Source: an uncultured Gammaproteobacteria bacterium
GTDB taxonomy: Bacteria > Pseudomonadota > Gammaproteobacteria > PS1 > Pseudothioglobaceae
DNA length: 64,000 nt
Assembly: GCA_902556205.1 (NCBI GenBank)
Contig: CACDVH010000007.1
Coordinates: 1-64,000, forward strand
Direction of reading: 5' to 3'
The notes under the pieces are model-generated. The model ran no database searches. It was given only the letters and a program-made list of their open reading frames with translations, and was not told the origin of the DNA. This document shows, piece after piece, positions 21,037 to 29,614 of the stretch (its first letter is position 1; the number at the start of each line of letters is the position of its first letter). Both the position numbers and the translations under genes were made by a program.

Positions 21037-21063
21037 ATGGCCGGCTTGCCGGCCATTTTTTTT
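21037..21063 (+). terminator. Rho-independent terminator/attenuator after the binding-protein gene
   Basis: A nine-base perfect inverted repeat, ATGGCCGGC (21037-21045) and GCCGGCCAT (21048-21056), is followed by eight T (21056-21063). The arms are only two bases apart, so the innermost pairs would open into the loop. It stands 14 bases after the binding-protein stop and 13 bases before the first permease ATG. Permease transcription must read through it or start anew; no promoter is visible in the short gap. Confidence 0.9.
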
Positions 21064-21076
21064 AAAATAATCAATT

Positions 21077-21736
21077 ATGGATTACAACTTCCATTGGAGA
21101 CCAGTATTTAAATCTCTTCCTGATTTATTAGAATCAGCATTATTAACTTTAGAGGTTGCAATCCTTTCGATGATATTAGGAATATTATTTGGTCTTGCCC
21201 TCTCTTTAATTAGAATTAAAATGACAGGGCCTTTAAAGTGGTTCGCTGTCTCATGGATTGAACTTGCTCGAAATACTCCAGCCCTATTACAATTATTTTT
21301 CTTTGGCTTTGGGCTTGGTGCATTTGGAATTCACTTTAGCCCTTTTCTTATAGTTTTATTAGGTTTAACCTTTAATAATTCAGGCTACTTAGCTGAAAAT
21401 TTTCGAGGTGGATTTAACTCTATTCCAGATACGCAAATTCGAGCCTCACTAAGCCTTGGAATGAATAATTTTCAAACTTACACTAGAATAATAATTCCTC
21501 AAGTTCTTAGAGTTGTCTATCACCCAATGACTAATCAAATGGTGTGGGCTGTTTTGATGTCTTCTTTAGGAATGCTAGTTGGCTTTCGTGAACTCTCAGG
21601 TGAAACACAATTTTTTGCATCTAAAACGTACCGTATTTTTGAGTATTTTGCTGCAACTGCAATTATTTACTACGTTATAGTAAAGATTATTCTTGGCCTT
21701 TCGAGATTAATGGCTTCACGTCTTTTTAAGTATTAG
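21077..21736 (+). CDS. Amino acid ABC transporter permease 1
   Basis: HisM/GlnP-type inner-membrane permease of 219 residues with about five helices. The ABC coupling motif is seen as the EAA-like loop ASLSLGMNNFQTYTRIIIPQ near residues 130-150. The N-terminal E-S-A-L-L-T-L-E-V-A segment is typical of this family. Works with the second permease and ATPase downstream. Starts 13 bases after a terminator-like hairpin. Confidence 0.9.
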   Translation: MDYNFHWRPVFKSLPDLLESALLTLEVAILSMILGILFGLALSLIRIKMTGPLKWFAVSWIELARNTPALLQLFFFGFGLGAFGIHFSPFLIVLLGLTFNNSGYLAENFRGGFNSIPDTQIRASLSLGMNNFQTYTRIIIPQVLRVVYHPMTNQMVWAVLMSSLGMLVGFRELSGETQFFASKTYRIFEYFAATAIIYYVIVKIILGLSRLMASRLFKY

Positions 21737-21746
21737 GAGGATCTTA

Positions 21747-22406
21747 ATGGAATCGCCTTCTACATACTTTTCAGGATTTAATATCAATGATTTATTGTAT
21801 CTTGGTGAAGCCGCCTTAAGAACACTATGGATCTCATTCTGGGCTATCAGTATTGGATCTTTTATTGGAATCTTTCTAGGATTAGCATTAAGCGTTTCAA
21901 GGGTTATAGCATATACACTCGGTGCAGTTTTAGATGTATTTAGATCCGTACCCTTAATTATTCAACTCGTATTATTTTTTAATTTTGCACCGATTATTGG
22001 TCTTAGACTTAACCCATTTGAAGCGGGCCTAATTGTCCTTATTGTTTACACTTCAGCTTATGTTGCCAATGTAGCAAGGGGAGGAATTGAAGCTGTTGGA
22101 ATTCCAATGAGAAGAGCTGCAAGAAGCTTAGGAATGACTTATTGGCAAGATTTACGTTATGTAGTATGGCCAATTGGACTTCGTGCTGTATTTCCTGCTT
22201 GGGTGGGAGTTGCTTTAGGAGTTCTAAAGGATAGTGCATTAGTTTCAATACTTGGATATATTGAACTTCTAAAAGCTTCTCAAATACTTATGACACGAAC
22301 GCAAGAGGCAATCCTAATATTATCAATTGCTGGTGCATTCTATTTTGCTTTATCTTATCCAATTTCTTATTATGCAACTCGACTTGAACAAAGGTGGTCT
22401 GAATGA
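21747..22406 (+). CDS. Amino acid ABC transporter permease 2
   Basis: Second HisQ/GlnP-type permease, also 219 residues. The coupling loop is RRAARSLGMTYWQDLRYVVWP near 125-145, and VALGVLKDSALVSILG near the end matches the family consensus. A Shine-Dalgarno TAGGAGG lies before its ATG. Overlaps the ATPase start by four bases (ATGA), so translation is probably coupled. Confidence 0.9.
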   Translation: MESPSTYFSGFNINDLLYLGEAALRTLWISFWAISIGSFIGIFLGLALSVSRVIAYTLGAVLDVFRSVPLIIQLVLFFNFAPIIGLRLNPFEAGLIVLIVYTSAYVANVARGGIEAVGIPMRRAARSLGMTYWQDLRYVVWPIGLRAVFPAWVGVALGVLKDSALVSILGYIELLKASQILMTRTQEAILILSIAGAFYFALSYPISYYATRLEQRWSE

Positions 22407-23128
22407 TTAAAATTACAAACCTGCACAAACAATATGGTGAACTTGAAGTCTTAAAGGGAATTGACCTTGACGTACCAAAAGGAGAAGTGCTAAGTGTTAT
22501 TGGATCCTCTGGCTCAGGAAAATCAACATTGCTATATTGTATAAATGGTCTGGAACCAATTCAAAAAGGTCAAATTATTGTAGATGATATTGATGTTCAT
22601 GCCAGTGATACAAACCTTAACTCAGTTCGCCAAAATATGGGAATGGTTTTTCAACAGTGGAATAGTTTTCCACATTTAACAGTTCTTGAAAATGTAGCAC
22701 TAGCACCAAAAATCGTTAGTAAACTTTCAAAGAAAGAAGCGCTAGAAGTTGCAGAAAAACAGCTGCTTCATGTTGGACTTGGAGATAAACTAACTCAATA
22801 CCCCTCTGCACTTTCAGGTGGACAACAACAGCGTCTCGCTATTGCTCGTGCTTTAGCAATGGAGCCAAAATGCATGTTGTTTGACGAAGCCACATCTGCT
22901 TTAGATCCAGAGCTTGTGGGAGAAGTTCTTGACACAATTAGACTTCTTGCTGATGAGGGCATGACTATGATTTGTGTTACTCATGAGATGGGATTTGCTA
23001 GAGAAGTCTCTGATAGAGTGGCTTTTTTTCATGAAGGCAAGATTGAAGAAATCAATCAACCAGAAGAATTATTTGGCTCTGCTAAATCTAAGTATTTACA
23101 AAAATTTCTTTCAAAAGTTAAAACATAG
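22403..23128 (+). CDS. Amino acid ABC transporter ATPase
   Basis: Cytoplasmic ATP-binding subunit of 241 residues, GlnQ/HisP type. Walker A GSSGSGKST at about 33-41, Q-loop near VFQQW at about 83-87, signature LSGGQQQRLAIARAL near 136, Walker B MLFDEATSALDPE near 158, and H-loop VCTHEMGF-like segment (here CVTHEMGFA) near 192. Completes the polar amino acid importer with the genes upstream. Followed at 29 bases by the aconitase-X gene. Confidence 0.93.
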   Translation: MIKITNLHKQYGELEVLKGIDLDVPKGEVLSVIGSSGSGKSTLLYCINGLEPIQKGQIIVDDIDVHASDTNLNSVRQNMGMVFQQWNSFPHLTVLENVALAPKIVSKLSKKEALEVAEKQLLHVGLGDKLTQYPSALSGGQQQRLAIARALAMEPKCMLFDEATSALDPELVGEVLDTIRLLADEGMTMICVTHEMGFAREVSDRVAFFHEGKIEEINQPEELFGSAKSKYLQKFLSKVKT

Positions 23129-23157
23129 AACTATTAAGTACTTACCGGAGTTTAGCT

Positions 23158-24864
23158 ATGGGTGAACTTTCCAATAACGAAGCCATTATCTTTGTACAAA
23201 ATAATGTGGAAGGTGATGTTGTAGTTTGTAATGAAGGGGTGAGTTTCTGGGGGGGTGTTGACCCAGAGACAGGAGTAGTTATTGATATTCATCATCCTAA
23301 TTGTGGAGAACAGCTTTCAGGAAAAATCGTACTTATGCCCACTTCTCGAGGTTCATGCAGCGGAAGCGGGGTATTACTTCAGCTTGCGCAAAATGGAAAT
23401 GCACCAGCTGCACTTATATTTAGAGAAAATGAAGATATCTTAACTCTTGGAGCAATGATTGCCGAAAGACTCTTTAACAAGAAAATTGCTATATTACGAC
23501 TTGAGCCTAACATTTATAATTTATTATCTTTACAAAAATCTGCAAAAATTGATAGTCTCAAATTATATTTCTCAACTACCTTAATTAATTTATGTCAGCC
23601 TGATTTAAGTAGAATTTACTTGAATAATTCAGATAAAAAAATGTTGGCTGGCAATCACGGTAAAGCCACAAAAATTGCAATGGAAATATTATGTTTGATG
23701 GCTGCTTCTCAAAATGCAGATAAATTAATCGATGTTTCAAGAGGTCATATTGATGGTTGTATCTTAGCACATGAAGCTAATCTCAATTTTGCAGAAAAAA
23801 TGCTAAATATGGGTGCGCGTGTTACTATTCCAACTACAATAAATGCAATCTCAGTAGATAGGGATAATTGGAAGTCACAAGCTGTAGCTCCTGAGCTGGG
23901 CGATAAAGCTAGCCGACTTGCTGATGCATATGTCAAAATGGGTGCTCATCCTACATTTACATGTGCGCCTTATCTTTTAAGTGAAAAACCAACTAAAGAT
24001 GAGGTTATTGGATGGTCTGAGTCAAATGCTGTTATTTATGCAAATTCTGTAATTGGTGCTCGAACTCAGAAACATCCAGATTATTTAGATTTATTCATAG
24101 CCATGACTGGGCGAACTCCGAATACTGGTGTTTATTTAGAAGAGAATCGAAAGCCTAGCTGCGAAATTAGAATATCGTTACCTTTAAAATTTGATGAGTC
24201 TATTTGGCCAATGCTAGGTTGGCTGGCTGGCTATAAATCACCAAATGGAATTCCAGTATTAATTGGCCTTGAAGATATTTCACTGAGTAATGATGATTTA
24301 AAAGCTTTATGTGCAGCATTTGGTACAACATCTGCATCTCCAATGTTGCATATTAAAGGACATACGCCAGAAGATGGTCTTTCAAGTACTGAAGATGCTG
24401 TTTCTAAATCTATAAGGCCTAATGATTTATTAAATTTGTGGCAAAAATTTAATACTGGCAATAACAAGATAGACTTAGTTGCTATTGGGAGTCCGCATGC
24501 ATCTGCTGCTGAGTGTATGAAGTTTTTGAAATTGCTATTGGAAAAAAATCAAAATGTTGTTGTTCCAACTATTTTGACTGTTGGGCGAGAAACTCTAGCA
24601 AAAATAGGTGATCATGGGAATTTAAATCAACTTTCCAGATTAGGAGTTCAAATTATCCCTGATATTTGTTGGTGCTCAATAACTGAACCAGTTTTTCCAT
24701 CAAAGACACAATCATTAATTACTAATTCTGGTAAATACGCTCACTATGGTGAGGGTTTGACAGGGAGAAATATAAGGTTTGGAAGTTTGAGCGACTGTGC
24801 AAATGCTGCTTTAACTGGCTTTGTTAATGATGAGCCGCCTAATTGGTTGAATTCCTCCACTTAA
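23158..24864 (+). CDS. Aconitase-X-type cis-3-hydroxy-L-proline dehydratase (fused subunits)
   Basis: Protein of 568 residues combining the DUF126 swivel domain (about 1-135) with the DUF521 catalytic domain (about 155-568), the fused form of aconitase X. In characterised members the enzyme dehydrates cis-3-hydroxy-L-proline to 1-pyrroline-2-carboxylate using an iron-sulfur cluster. Seen here: the swivel motif PTSRGSCSGSGVLLQL near 60-75, GNHGKATKIAMEIL at the domain junction, the IGWSESNAVIYANSVIGART segment near 290, and the C-terminal TNSGKYAHYG..TGRNIRFGS. Context with epimerases and importer supports hydroxyproline use. No obvious 1-pyrroline-2-carboxylate reductase gene is in the window. 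Confidence 0.85.
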   Translation: MGELSNNEAIIFVQNNVEGDVVVCNEGVSFWGGVDPETGVVIDIHHPNCGEQLSGKIVLMPTSRGSCSGSGVLLQLAQNGNAPAALIFRENEDILTLGAMIAERLFNKKIAILRLEPNIYNLLSLQKSAKIDSLKLYFSTTLINLCQPDLSRIYLNNSDKKMLAGNHGKATKIAMEILCLMAASQNADKLIDVSRGHIDGCILAHEANLNFAEKMLNMGARVTIPTTINAISVDRDNWKSQAVAPELGDKASRLADAYVKMGAHPTFTCAPYLLSEKPTKDEVIGWSESNAVIYANSVIGARTQKHPDYLDLFIAMTGRTPNTGVYLEENRKPSCEIRISLPLKFDESIWPMLGWLAGYKSPNGIPVLIGLEDISLSNDDLKALCAAFGTTSASPMLHIKGHTPEDGLSSTEDAVSKSIRPNDLLNLWQKFNTGNNKIDLVAIGSPHASAAECMKFLKLLLEKNQNVVVPTILTVGRETLAKIGDHGNLNQLSRLGVQIIPDICWCSITEPVFPSKTQSLITNSGKYAHYGEGLTGRNIRFGSLSDCANAALTGFVNDEPPNWLNSST

Positions 24865-24898
24865 AATGTTATTAAAAAATCTGAAAGATCTATACTAA

Positions 24899-25021
24899 GC
24901 TAAATGTTATACGAGTTGCGCACCAACTCGAGTTAATGTCAAAAGGGCTGCTTCAAACCTTCCAGGACTAGGGATTGAGCCAAACTTTGATATTCTTGGA
25001 GATATAATTCTTTCTTTTTAA
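24899..25021 (+). pseudogene. Relic C-terminus of an enolase-superfamily dehydratase gene
   Basis: An open stretch of 40 codons plus stop, with no start codon, ends in a frame that reads PGLGIEPNFDILGD followed by six residues and TAA. This closely matches the C-terminal end of enolase-superfamily cis-3-hydroxyproline dehydratases as I remember them (PGLG-[VI]-x-P-x-x-D-x-LGD). An in-frame stop lies just upstream at 24896-24898 and no barrel sequence precedes it, so only the tail remains. It sits in the same strand right after the aconitase-X gene, which would have the same reaction. Contains a small hairpin at 24913-24929. Not translated as far as I can tell. Confidence 0.5.
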
Positions 25022-25036
25022 AAAATTTATTAATCT

Positions 25037-25831
25037 CTAATTCAATTTGCCAAAAAAAGTCATTCTGGCTGACTCAGATAGCTGGACACCTGCACTTGCA
25101 TTGTATGCTAAAACCGATAATATTCTAGTCCTATCCCCAATGGTTGGAGTAACGCGATGAATAGCATCCTTTCCCCTAAAAAGAACCAGTGAGCCATTTT
25201 CCATAGTGAGTTTTTTAGGTTTGCTATGTCCATTAATCAAGTCCAAAACTTGATCATAGTTATTGTCATTATTTTTTGAGTTTCTAAAATCTCTGATATA
25301 TTCAAACTCACCTCCTGCCTCAGGCTTCTGTATAAGCAAAGTAATTGCAAAAGATGAGTTATCAAAGTGCCAACCAAGCTCCTGCCCCTCATTTGCATAA
25401 TGAATGTTAATTGAAGATAGGTTGTCATCATATTTATAAAGTGCTTTCTCATCAAGAACTGAACAAAGAAAGTCTCTAAACTTCTCTGAGTCATACAATG
25501 CTCTCAATGCTGAGTCTTTCGGAACCTGATCATCGGTTATACAGCCTTTTGAGGAGACAACTGTTCTATTTCTTGGGTGACTATTAGGGTAGTTATTGTC
25601 ATAAGGATCTAGGTAAACATTGTGTTCATTTACACAATAATAAGCTAATCTTTCTTGTTGTTTGGCCTCTTCAAGAATACTTTGAATGGATTCTTTCAAA
25701 AGAAATTTTTTAAGGACTAGAACGCCATCCCTATCAAGTATTGATTTACATTTAGATCTATACTTGGGGGCATCAATAGGATGACTCTTAGTATTTAAAA
25801 TTGAAGCGAGTTTATTGGTATTGTTAATCAA
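25037..25831 (-). CDS. 2-oxoglutarate/Fe(II)-dependent oxygenase, substrate unknown
   Basis: Double-stranded beta-helix oxygenase of 264 residues. The iron triad is visible as H-x-D in GWHFDNSSFAITLL (about residues 154-156) and a distal His in DAIHRVTP near 228, with the 2-oxoglutarate Arg in DRTRILSVLAY ten residues later. The arrangement is like prolyl-4-hydroxylase-type domains. The start is TTG at 25831; the frame is closed four codons upstream and no ATG occurs before the core. It converges on the aconitase-X gene and enolase relic. A role in hydroxylating an amino or imino acid is possible but unproven. Confidence 0.75.
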   Translation of the reverse strand: MINNTNKLASILNTKSHPIDAPKYRSKCKSILDRDGVLVLKKFLLKESIQSILEEAKQQERLAYYCVNEHNVYLDPYDNNYPNSHPRNRTVVSSKGCITDDQVPKDSALRALYDSEKFRDFLCSVLDEKALYKYDDNLSSINIHYANEGQELGWHFDNSSFAITLLIQKPEAGGEFEYIRDFRNSKNNDNNYDQVLDLINGHSKPKKLTMENGSLVLFRGKDAIHRVTPTIGDRTRILSVLAYNASAGVQLSESARMTFFGKLN

Positions 25832-25937
25832 AGTAATAATTTAGACTATTTGTTTTAAATATAATTTTAAAGATAATTGCTCATAATGAGTCTATATGTT
25901 ATTAGATAATTAAATGGAAAAAATAAATAACAATTAA

Positions 25938-27056
25938 ATGATTCATTTTGGTCAAGTATCTAGAGAAGAATTCTTAGCAGAGTATTGGCAAAAAAAGCCT
26001 TTACTCATTAAGCATGCGCTACCAAATTTTATCTCTCCTTTGTCTCCAGATGAGCTGGCTGGACTCTCCTGCGAGGAAGAGTTCGAATCAAGAGTAGTCA
26101 AAGGCTCAACTCAAAGAAATGATTGGTCTCTTGAGAATGGCCCCTTTAAAGATGATTATTTTGAAAGTGTGCCTCAAAATGATTGGACGCTTCTTATTCA
26201 AGGCGTCGATAAACACATTCTTGAAGTCTACAAACTGATTGAAGAATTTGACTTTATTCCAAGATGGCGATTTGACGATGTAATGATTTCATTTGCAGCC
26301 AAAGGAGGGAGTGTTGGGCCTCACTACGACCACTATGATGTCTTTTTACTTCAGAGCCTTGGAAGAAGGCAATGGCAAATCAGCTCAATTGATTGCAATC
26401 CAAACAACTATGTTAAAAATAGTCAGCTCAGAATAATGCAAAGCTTTCAGGAGGAGGATACATTTATTGCTGAGCCAGGTGATATTTTATATGTCCCGCC
26501 AGGAATAGCGCACCACGGAACAAGTCTTGACAGTGAATGCATCACCCTTTCATTTGGCTACAGATCATACTCAGCAAATGAAATGATGGAGGTACTCGAC
26601 TTAAAGCCTCATAAGCCTAACAATGGCTATTATATTGACCCTAGCTGGCTGATAGATAGAGGTAATTCTGAAATTTCTAATTCAGCCGTTAATCAAGCAT
26701 TGGATCTCTTAAATGTCGATCAATTACCAACCGAGTTCTTTGGTTGCTTCGTAACAAGACTGGACCCCTTTGATCAGCAAAAAATTAGCGAAATGATGGC
26801 TTTTGAAGAGCCGATAGAAATCCAAGAATCTGTATCCTATATTTTATCCCCGATATGTCGCATTGCTTACCAAATGATTAAGAGCGAGCTTCATGTTTTT
26901 ATTAACGGAGAGCCTTTTGATAGCCAAAACTTTGATAATGACTTACTCATAATATTTTGTAACTCGAGAGTGATAAAAATTAATAACCAAAACATCTCTC
27001 TAGCTAAAAAACTCTCTTCTCTATATCTATTAGAAAAAATTTCTGATCATTTTTGA
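25938..27056 (+). CDS. roxA: Ribosomal oxygenase RoxA-like (JmjC/cupin) protein
   Basis: Fe(II)/2-oxoglutarate oxygenase of the YcfD/RoxA family, which in E. coli hydroxylates an arginine of ribosomal protein L16. It has 372 residues. The JmjC iron motif is GPHYDHYDVFLLQSLGRRQW near residues 130-150 and the distal His is in PPGIAHHGTS near 192. The opening REEFLAEYWQKKPLLI is a family signature, and a C-terminal winged-helix region follows. Transcribed divergently from the neighbouring oxygenase, with 106 bases between them. Substrate assignment rests on family similarity. Confidence 0.87.
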   Translation: MIHFGQVSREEFLAEYWQKKPLLIKHALPNFISPLSPDELAGLSCEEEFESRVVKGSTQRNDWSLENGPFKDDYFESVPQNDWTLLIQGVDKHILEVYKLIEEFDFIPRWRFDDVMISFAAKGGSVGPHYDHYDVFLLQSLGRRQWQISSIDCNPNNYVKNSQLRIMQSFQEEDTFIAEPGDILYVPPGIAHHGTSLDSECITLSFGYRSYSANEMMEVLDLKPHKPNNGYYIDPSWLIDRGNSEISNSAVNQALDLLNVDQLPTEFFGCFVTRLDPFDQQKISEMMAFEEPIEIQESVSYILSPICRIAYQMIKSELHVFINGEPFDSQNFDNDLLIIFCNSRVIKINNQNISLAKKLSSLYLLEKISDHF

Positions 27057-27159
27057 ATTAGTAAATATCCTCAATTCACTTAAATACAGTCTACTTTGAG
27101 GCATTATTACATCTACTAAATTAGTATATTTATAGATAGAATTAGGGGATAATTCAACT

Positions 27160-27243
27160 GTTTTATGGATTTTGGTAAGTTTTATCTCAAGCATACCTAG
27201 ACGGTATGTTTTATATAAAGCTTATTGCGTTAAACCATAAAAC
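27160..27243 (+). ncRNA. Structured pnp 5' leader (predicted RNase III hairpin)
   Basis: Three nested nine-base helices stack into one long hairpin. GTTTTATGG (27160-27168) pairs with CCATAAAAC (27235-27243). AAGTTTTAT (27177-27185) pairs with ATAAAGCTT (27215-27223, one G-U). AAGCATACC (27189-27197) pairs with GGTATGTTT (27203-27211, one G-U), with loop TAGAC. Internal loops are 8/11 and 3/3. It ends 26 bases before the pnp ATG. In E. coli, PNPase controls its own mRNA after RNase III cuts a leader hairpin; this looks equivalent. A -10-like GATAAT at 27148-27153 would start the transcript at the base of the hairpin. Confidence 0.75.
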
Positions 27244-27269
27244 ACTTTTAATTTTATTGGAGTAACACA

Positions 27270-29363
27270 ATGGACATGAAAATAGTTCAAAAAAGTTTTA
27301 CGTTTGGCAACAGCCAAATTTCATTTGAAACAGGAAGAATCGCTAGACAAGCTCATGGAGCTGTTTTAGCTAGTATGGATGACACGCAAGTTCTAGTATC
27401 AGTTGTTGGTGCAAAAGAAGCAAAGCCAGGTCAATCCTTTTTTCCGTTATCTGTAGACTATATCGAGAAAACATATGCTGCCGGAAAAATCCCTGGTGGT
27501 TTCCTGAAAAGAGAGGGTAGACCAAGCGAGAAAGAGACCTTAACCTCAAGACTCATTGACCGCCCTATTCGTCCGCTATTTCCTAATGGCTATATGAATG
27601 AGGTTCAGGTCATGATTCAGGTTATTTCATCGAACAAAAATGTAGACCCTGATGTTTTAGCGATGATCGCTACATCTGCCGCTTTAGCAATCTCTGGAGT
27701 GCCATTTAAAGGCCCAATCGGTGCGGCTCGAGTCGGCTATCAAGATGGCAACTACACAATCAACCCAACATACAGTGATCTCGAGTCATCAGAACTAGAT
27801 ATGGTGGTTGCAGGAACCAAAGATGCAGTTCTTATGGTGGAGTCTGAAGCCAGTGAGCTATCTGAAGATATTATGCTAGGTGCTGTAATGTATGCGCATG
27901 AGCAATTTCAAGTAGTAATCGATAGTGTTGCAGAATTTGCTAAAGAAGTAGGTGTGTCTCCGCGTGAGTGGGTTGCACCTGAAGAAAACGAATCTCTATT
28001 AAGCTCGATTAAATCCAAATTTGAAAGTCAAATTTCTGAGGCTTATCAGACAGTCGATAAGATGGATCGTTATGAAAAAATGGGAGAAATCAAAGACGCT
28101 GCTGTTGAAGAATTTGTCAGTGAAGATGATTCTGTAAGTGAAGACGAGGTTAAAAATTACATTAAAAAAATTGAGAAATCAACTGTAAGAGAGAGAATTT
28201 TAGCTGGAGAACCTAGAATAGATGGTAGAGATAGCTCAACAGTTAGAGAGCTTGCTATTGAAACAAGTGTTTTAGAGAATACTCATGGCTCCGCCCTTTT
28301 CACAAGAGGAGAAACTCAGGCATTGGTAGTTACCACTCTAGGCTCTAAGAGAGATGCACAGCTGATTGAAAAACTTGAATCAAATGATCGAATCGAAGAT
28401 CACTTTATGCTTCACTACAATTTTCCTCCATACTGTGTAGGTGAGACTGGACGCGTGATGGGTGTTAAGAGGCGTGAAGTCGGACATGGCAGATTGGCAA
28501 GAAGAGGTATCTCAGCTTGCCTTCCAAATCTTGATGACTTCCCTTACACAATCCGTGTAGTGTCTGAAATAACTGAATCTAATGGTTCAAGCTCAATGGC
28601 AAGTGTCTGTGGCTCATCGCTCTCATTGATGGATGCAGGTGTACCTCTCAAAGCTCCTGTTGCAGGAATTGCAATGGGTCTAGTTAAGGATGAGGATCGA
28701 TTCACTGTTTTAACGGATATTCTTGGAGATGAAGATCATCTTGGCGACATGGACTTTAAGGTTGCTGGAACATCTAAAGGTATTAACGCCCTTCAAATGG
28801 ATATCAAGATTGATGGGATTACAGAAGACATTATGTCAATCGCACTTAAACAGGCAAAAGATGCAAGATTGAATATTCTCGGTCAAATGAATCAGGTCAT
28901 TTCAGAGCCAAATTCAGCCTCTAAAAATGCCCCTAAAACAAAGGTCATTAAAATCCCTACCGATAAAATTAGAGATGTTATCGGCAAAGGTGGAGAGACG
29001 ATTAGAGGTATTGTTTCTCAGTCTGGTGCTAGCGTTGATGTTGATGATGATGGCAATGTAAACATCTTTGCAAATGATTCAGAAAGCTTTGAAAAGGCAG
29101 TTCAAATGGTCAAAGATGTAACCGCTGTTCCTGAAGTCAATAAAGTCTACATGGGCAAGGTTGCCAAAATCGTTGAATTTGGAGCTTTTGTGACTATCAT
29201 GCCGAATCAAGATGGCCTCTTACACGTCTCTGAAATTGCTCACGAGAGAGTAGAGAAAGTTGAGGACTACCTGAAAGAAGGTGAGGAAGTGGAGGTTAAA
29301 GTTCTTGGAATTGATCGAGGACGAATCAAGCTTTCTAGAAAAGTATTAATCGAAAAGTCATAA
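27270..29363 (+). CDS. pnp: Polynucleotide phosphorylase
   Basis: 3'-5' phosphorolytic exoribonuclease of the RNA degradosome, 697 residues. Two RNase PH domains (about 1-230 and 310-540, with [20 protein letters not shown]), a KH domain ([12 protein letters not shown] near 570) and an S1 domain ([17 protein letters not shown] near 625) appear in order. GGAG lies nine bases before the ATG; a second in-frame ATG two codons on is possible. A clear terminator follows. Unlike the common arrangement, rpsO is not directly upstream. Confidence 0.97.
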   Translation: MDMKIVQKSFTFGNSQISFETGRIARQAHGAVLASMDDTQVLVSVVGAKEAKPGQSFFPLSVDYIEKTYAAGKIPGGFLKREGRPSEKETLTSRLIDRPIRPLFPNGYMNEVQVMIQVISSNKNVDPDVLAMIATSAALAISGVPFKGPIGAARVGYQDGNYTINPTYSDLESSELDMVVAGTKDAVLMVESEASELSEDIMLGAVMYAHEQFQVVIDSVAEFAKEVGVSPREWVAPEENESLLSSIKSKFESQISEAYQTVDKMDRYEKMGEIKDAAVEEFVSEDDSVSEDEVKNYIKKIEKSTVRERILAGEPRIDGRDSSTVRELAIETSVLENTHGSALFTRGETQALVVTTLGSKRDAQLIEKLESNDRIEDHFMLHYNFPPYCVGETGRVMGVKRREVGHGRLARRGISACLPNLDDFPYTIRVVSEITESNGSSSMASVCGSSLSLMDAGVPLKAPVAGIAMGLVKDEDRFTVLTDILGDEDHLGDMDFKVAGTSKGINALQMDIKIDGITEDIMSIALKQAKDARLNILGQMNQVISEPNSASKNAPKTKVIKIPTDKIRDVIGKGGETIRGIVSQSGASVDVDDDGNVNIFANDSESFEKAVQMVKDVTAVPEVNKVYMGKVAKIVEFGAFVTIMPNQDGLLHVSEIAHERVEKVEDYLKEGEEVEVKVLGIDRGRIKLSRKVLIEKS

Positions 29364-29365
29364 AT

Positions 29366-29392
29366 AAAGCCACCGCAAGGTGGCTTTTTTTT
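29366..29392 (+). terminator. Rho-independent terminator after pnp
   Basis: AGCCACC (29368-29374), a GCAA tetraloop, and GGTGGCT (29379-29385) form a seven-pair GC-rich stem directly followed by eight T (29385-29392). GCAA is a stable GNRA loop. It separates pnp from slyX. Confidence 0.93.
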
Positions 29393-29401
29393 AAAAATAT
29401 A

Positions 29402-29614
29402 ATGATGTCAGAAGAAAAAATAGTCGAGCTTGAGGAAAAAATTGCTTTTCTTCAAAATATGATTGATGAATTAAATATGGTTGTTTTTCGTCAGGGTGAA
29501 AAACTTGAGAAGCTCAATTTAAAACTCAAAGATACCAATGAAAAATTACTGAATCAATCTGAGGCATCTACTTTGGAATCCAAGGATTTAGACGAGAGAC
29601 CGCCTCACTACTAA
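29402..29614 (+). CDS. slyX: SlyX-family coiled-coil protein
   Basis: Small protein of 70 residues, almost entirely a coiled coil (heptads of Leu/Ile with Glu and Lys, residues 5-50), ending in the SlyX signature ERPPHY. Function is unknown although the gene is widespread in proteobacteria. Two consecutive ATG codons open it; either may be used. Its start lies only ten bases after the pnp terminator, so it may depend on readthrough or an internal promoter. Its stop overlaps the convergent MFS gene by four bases. Confidence 0.88.
   Translation: MMSEEKIVELEEKIAFLQNMIDELNMVVFRQGEKLEKLNLKLKDTNEKLLNQSEASTLESKDLDERPPHY

Noticed and set aside
24913-24929. Hairpin GAGTTG...CAACTC as terminator of the aconitase-X gene
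   Set aside because: No T-run follows on either strand, and it lies inside the readable enolase-family relic.
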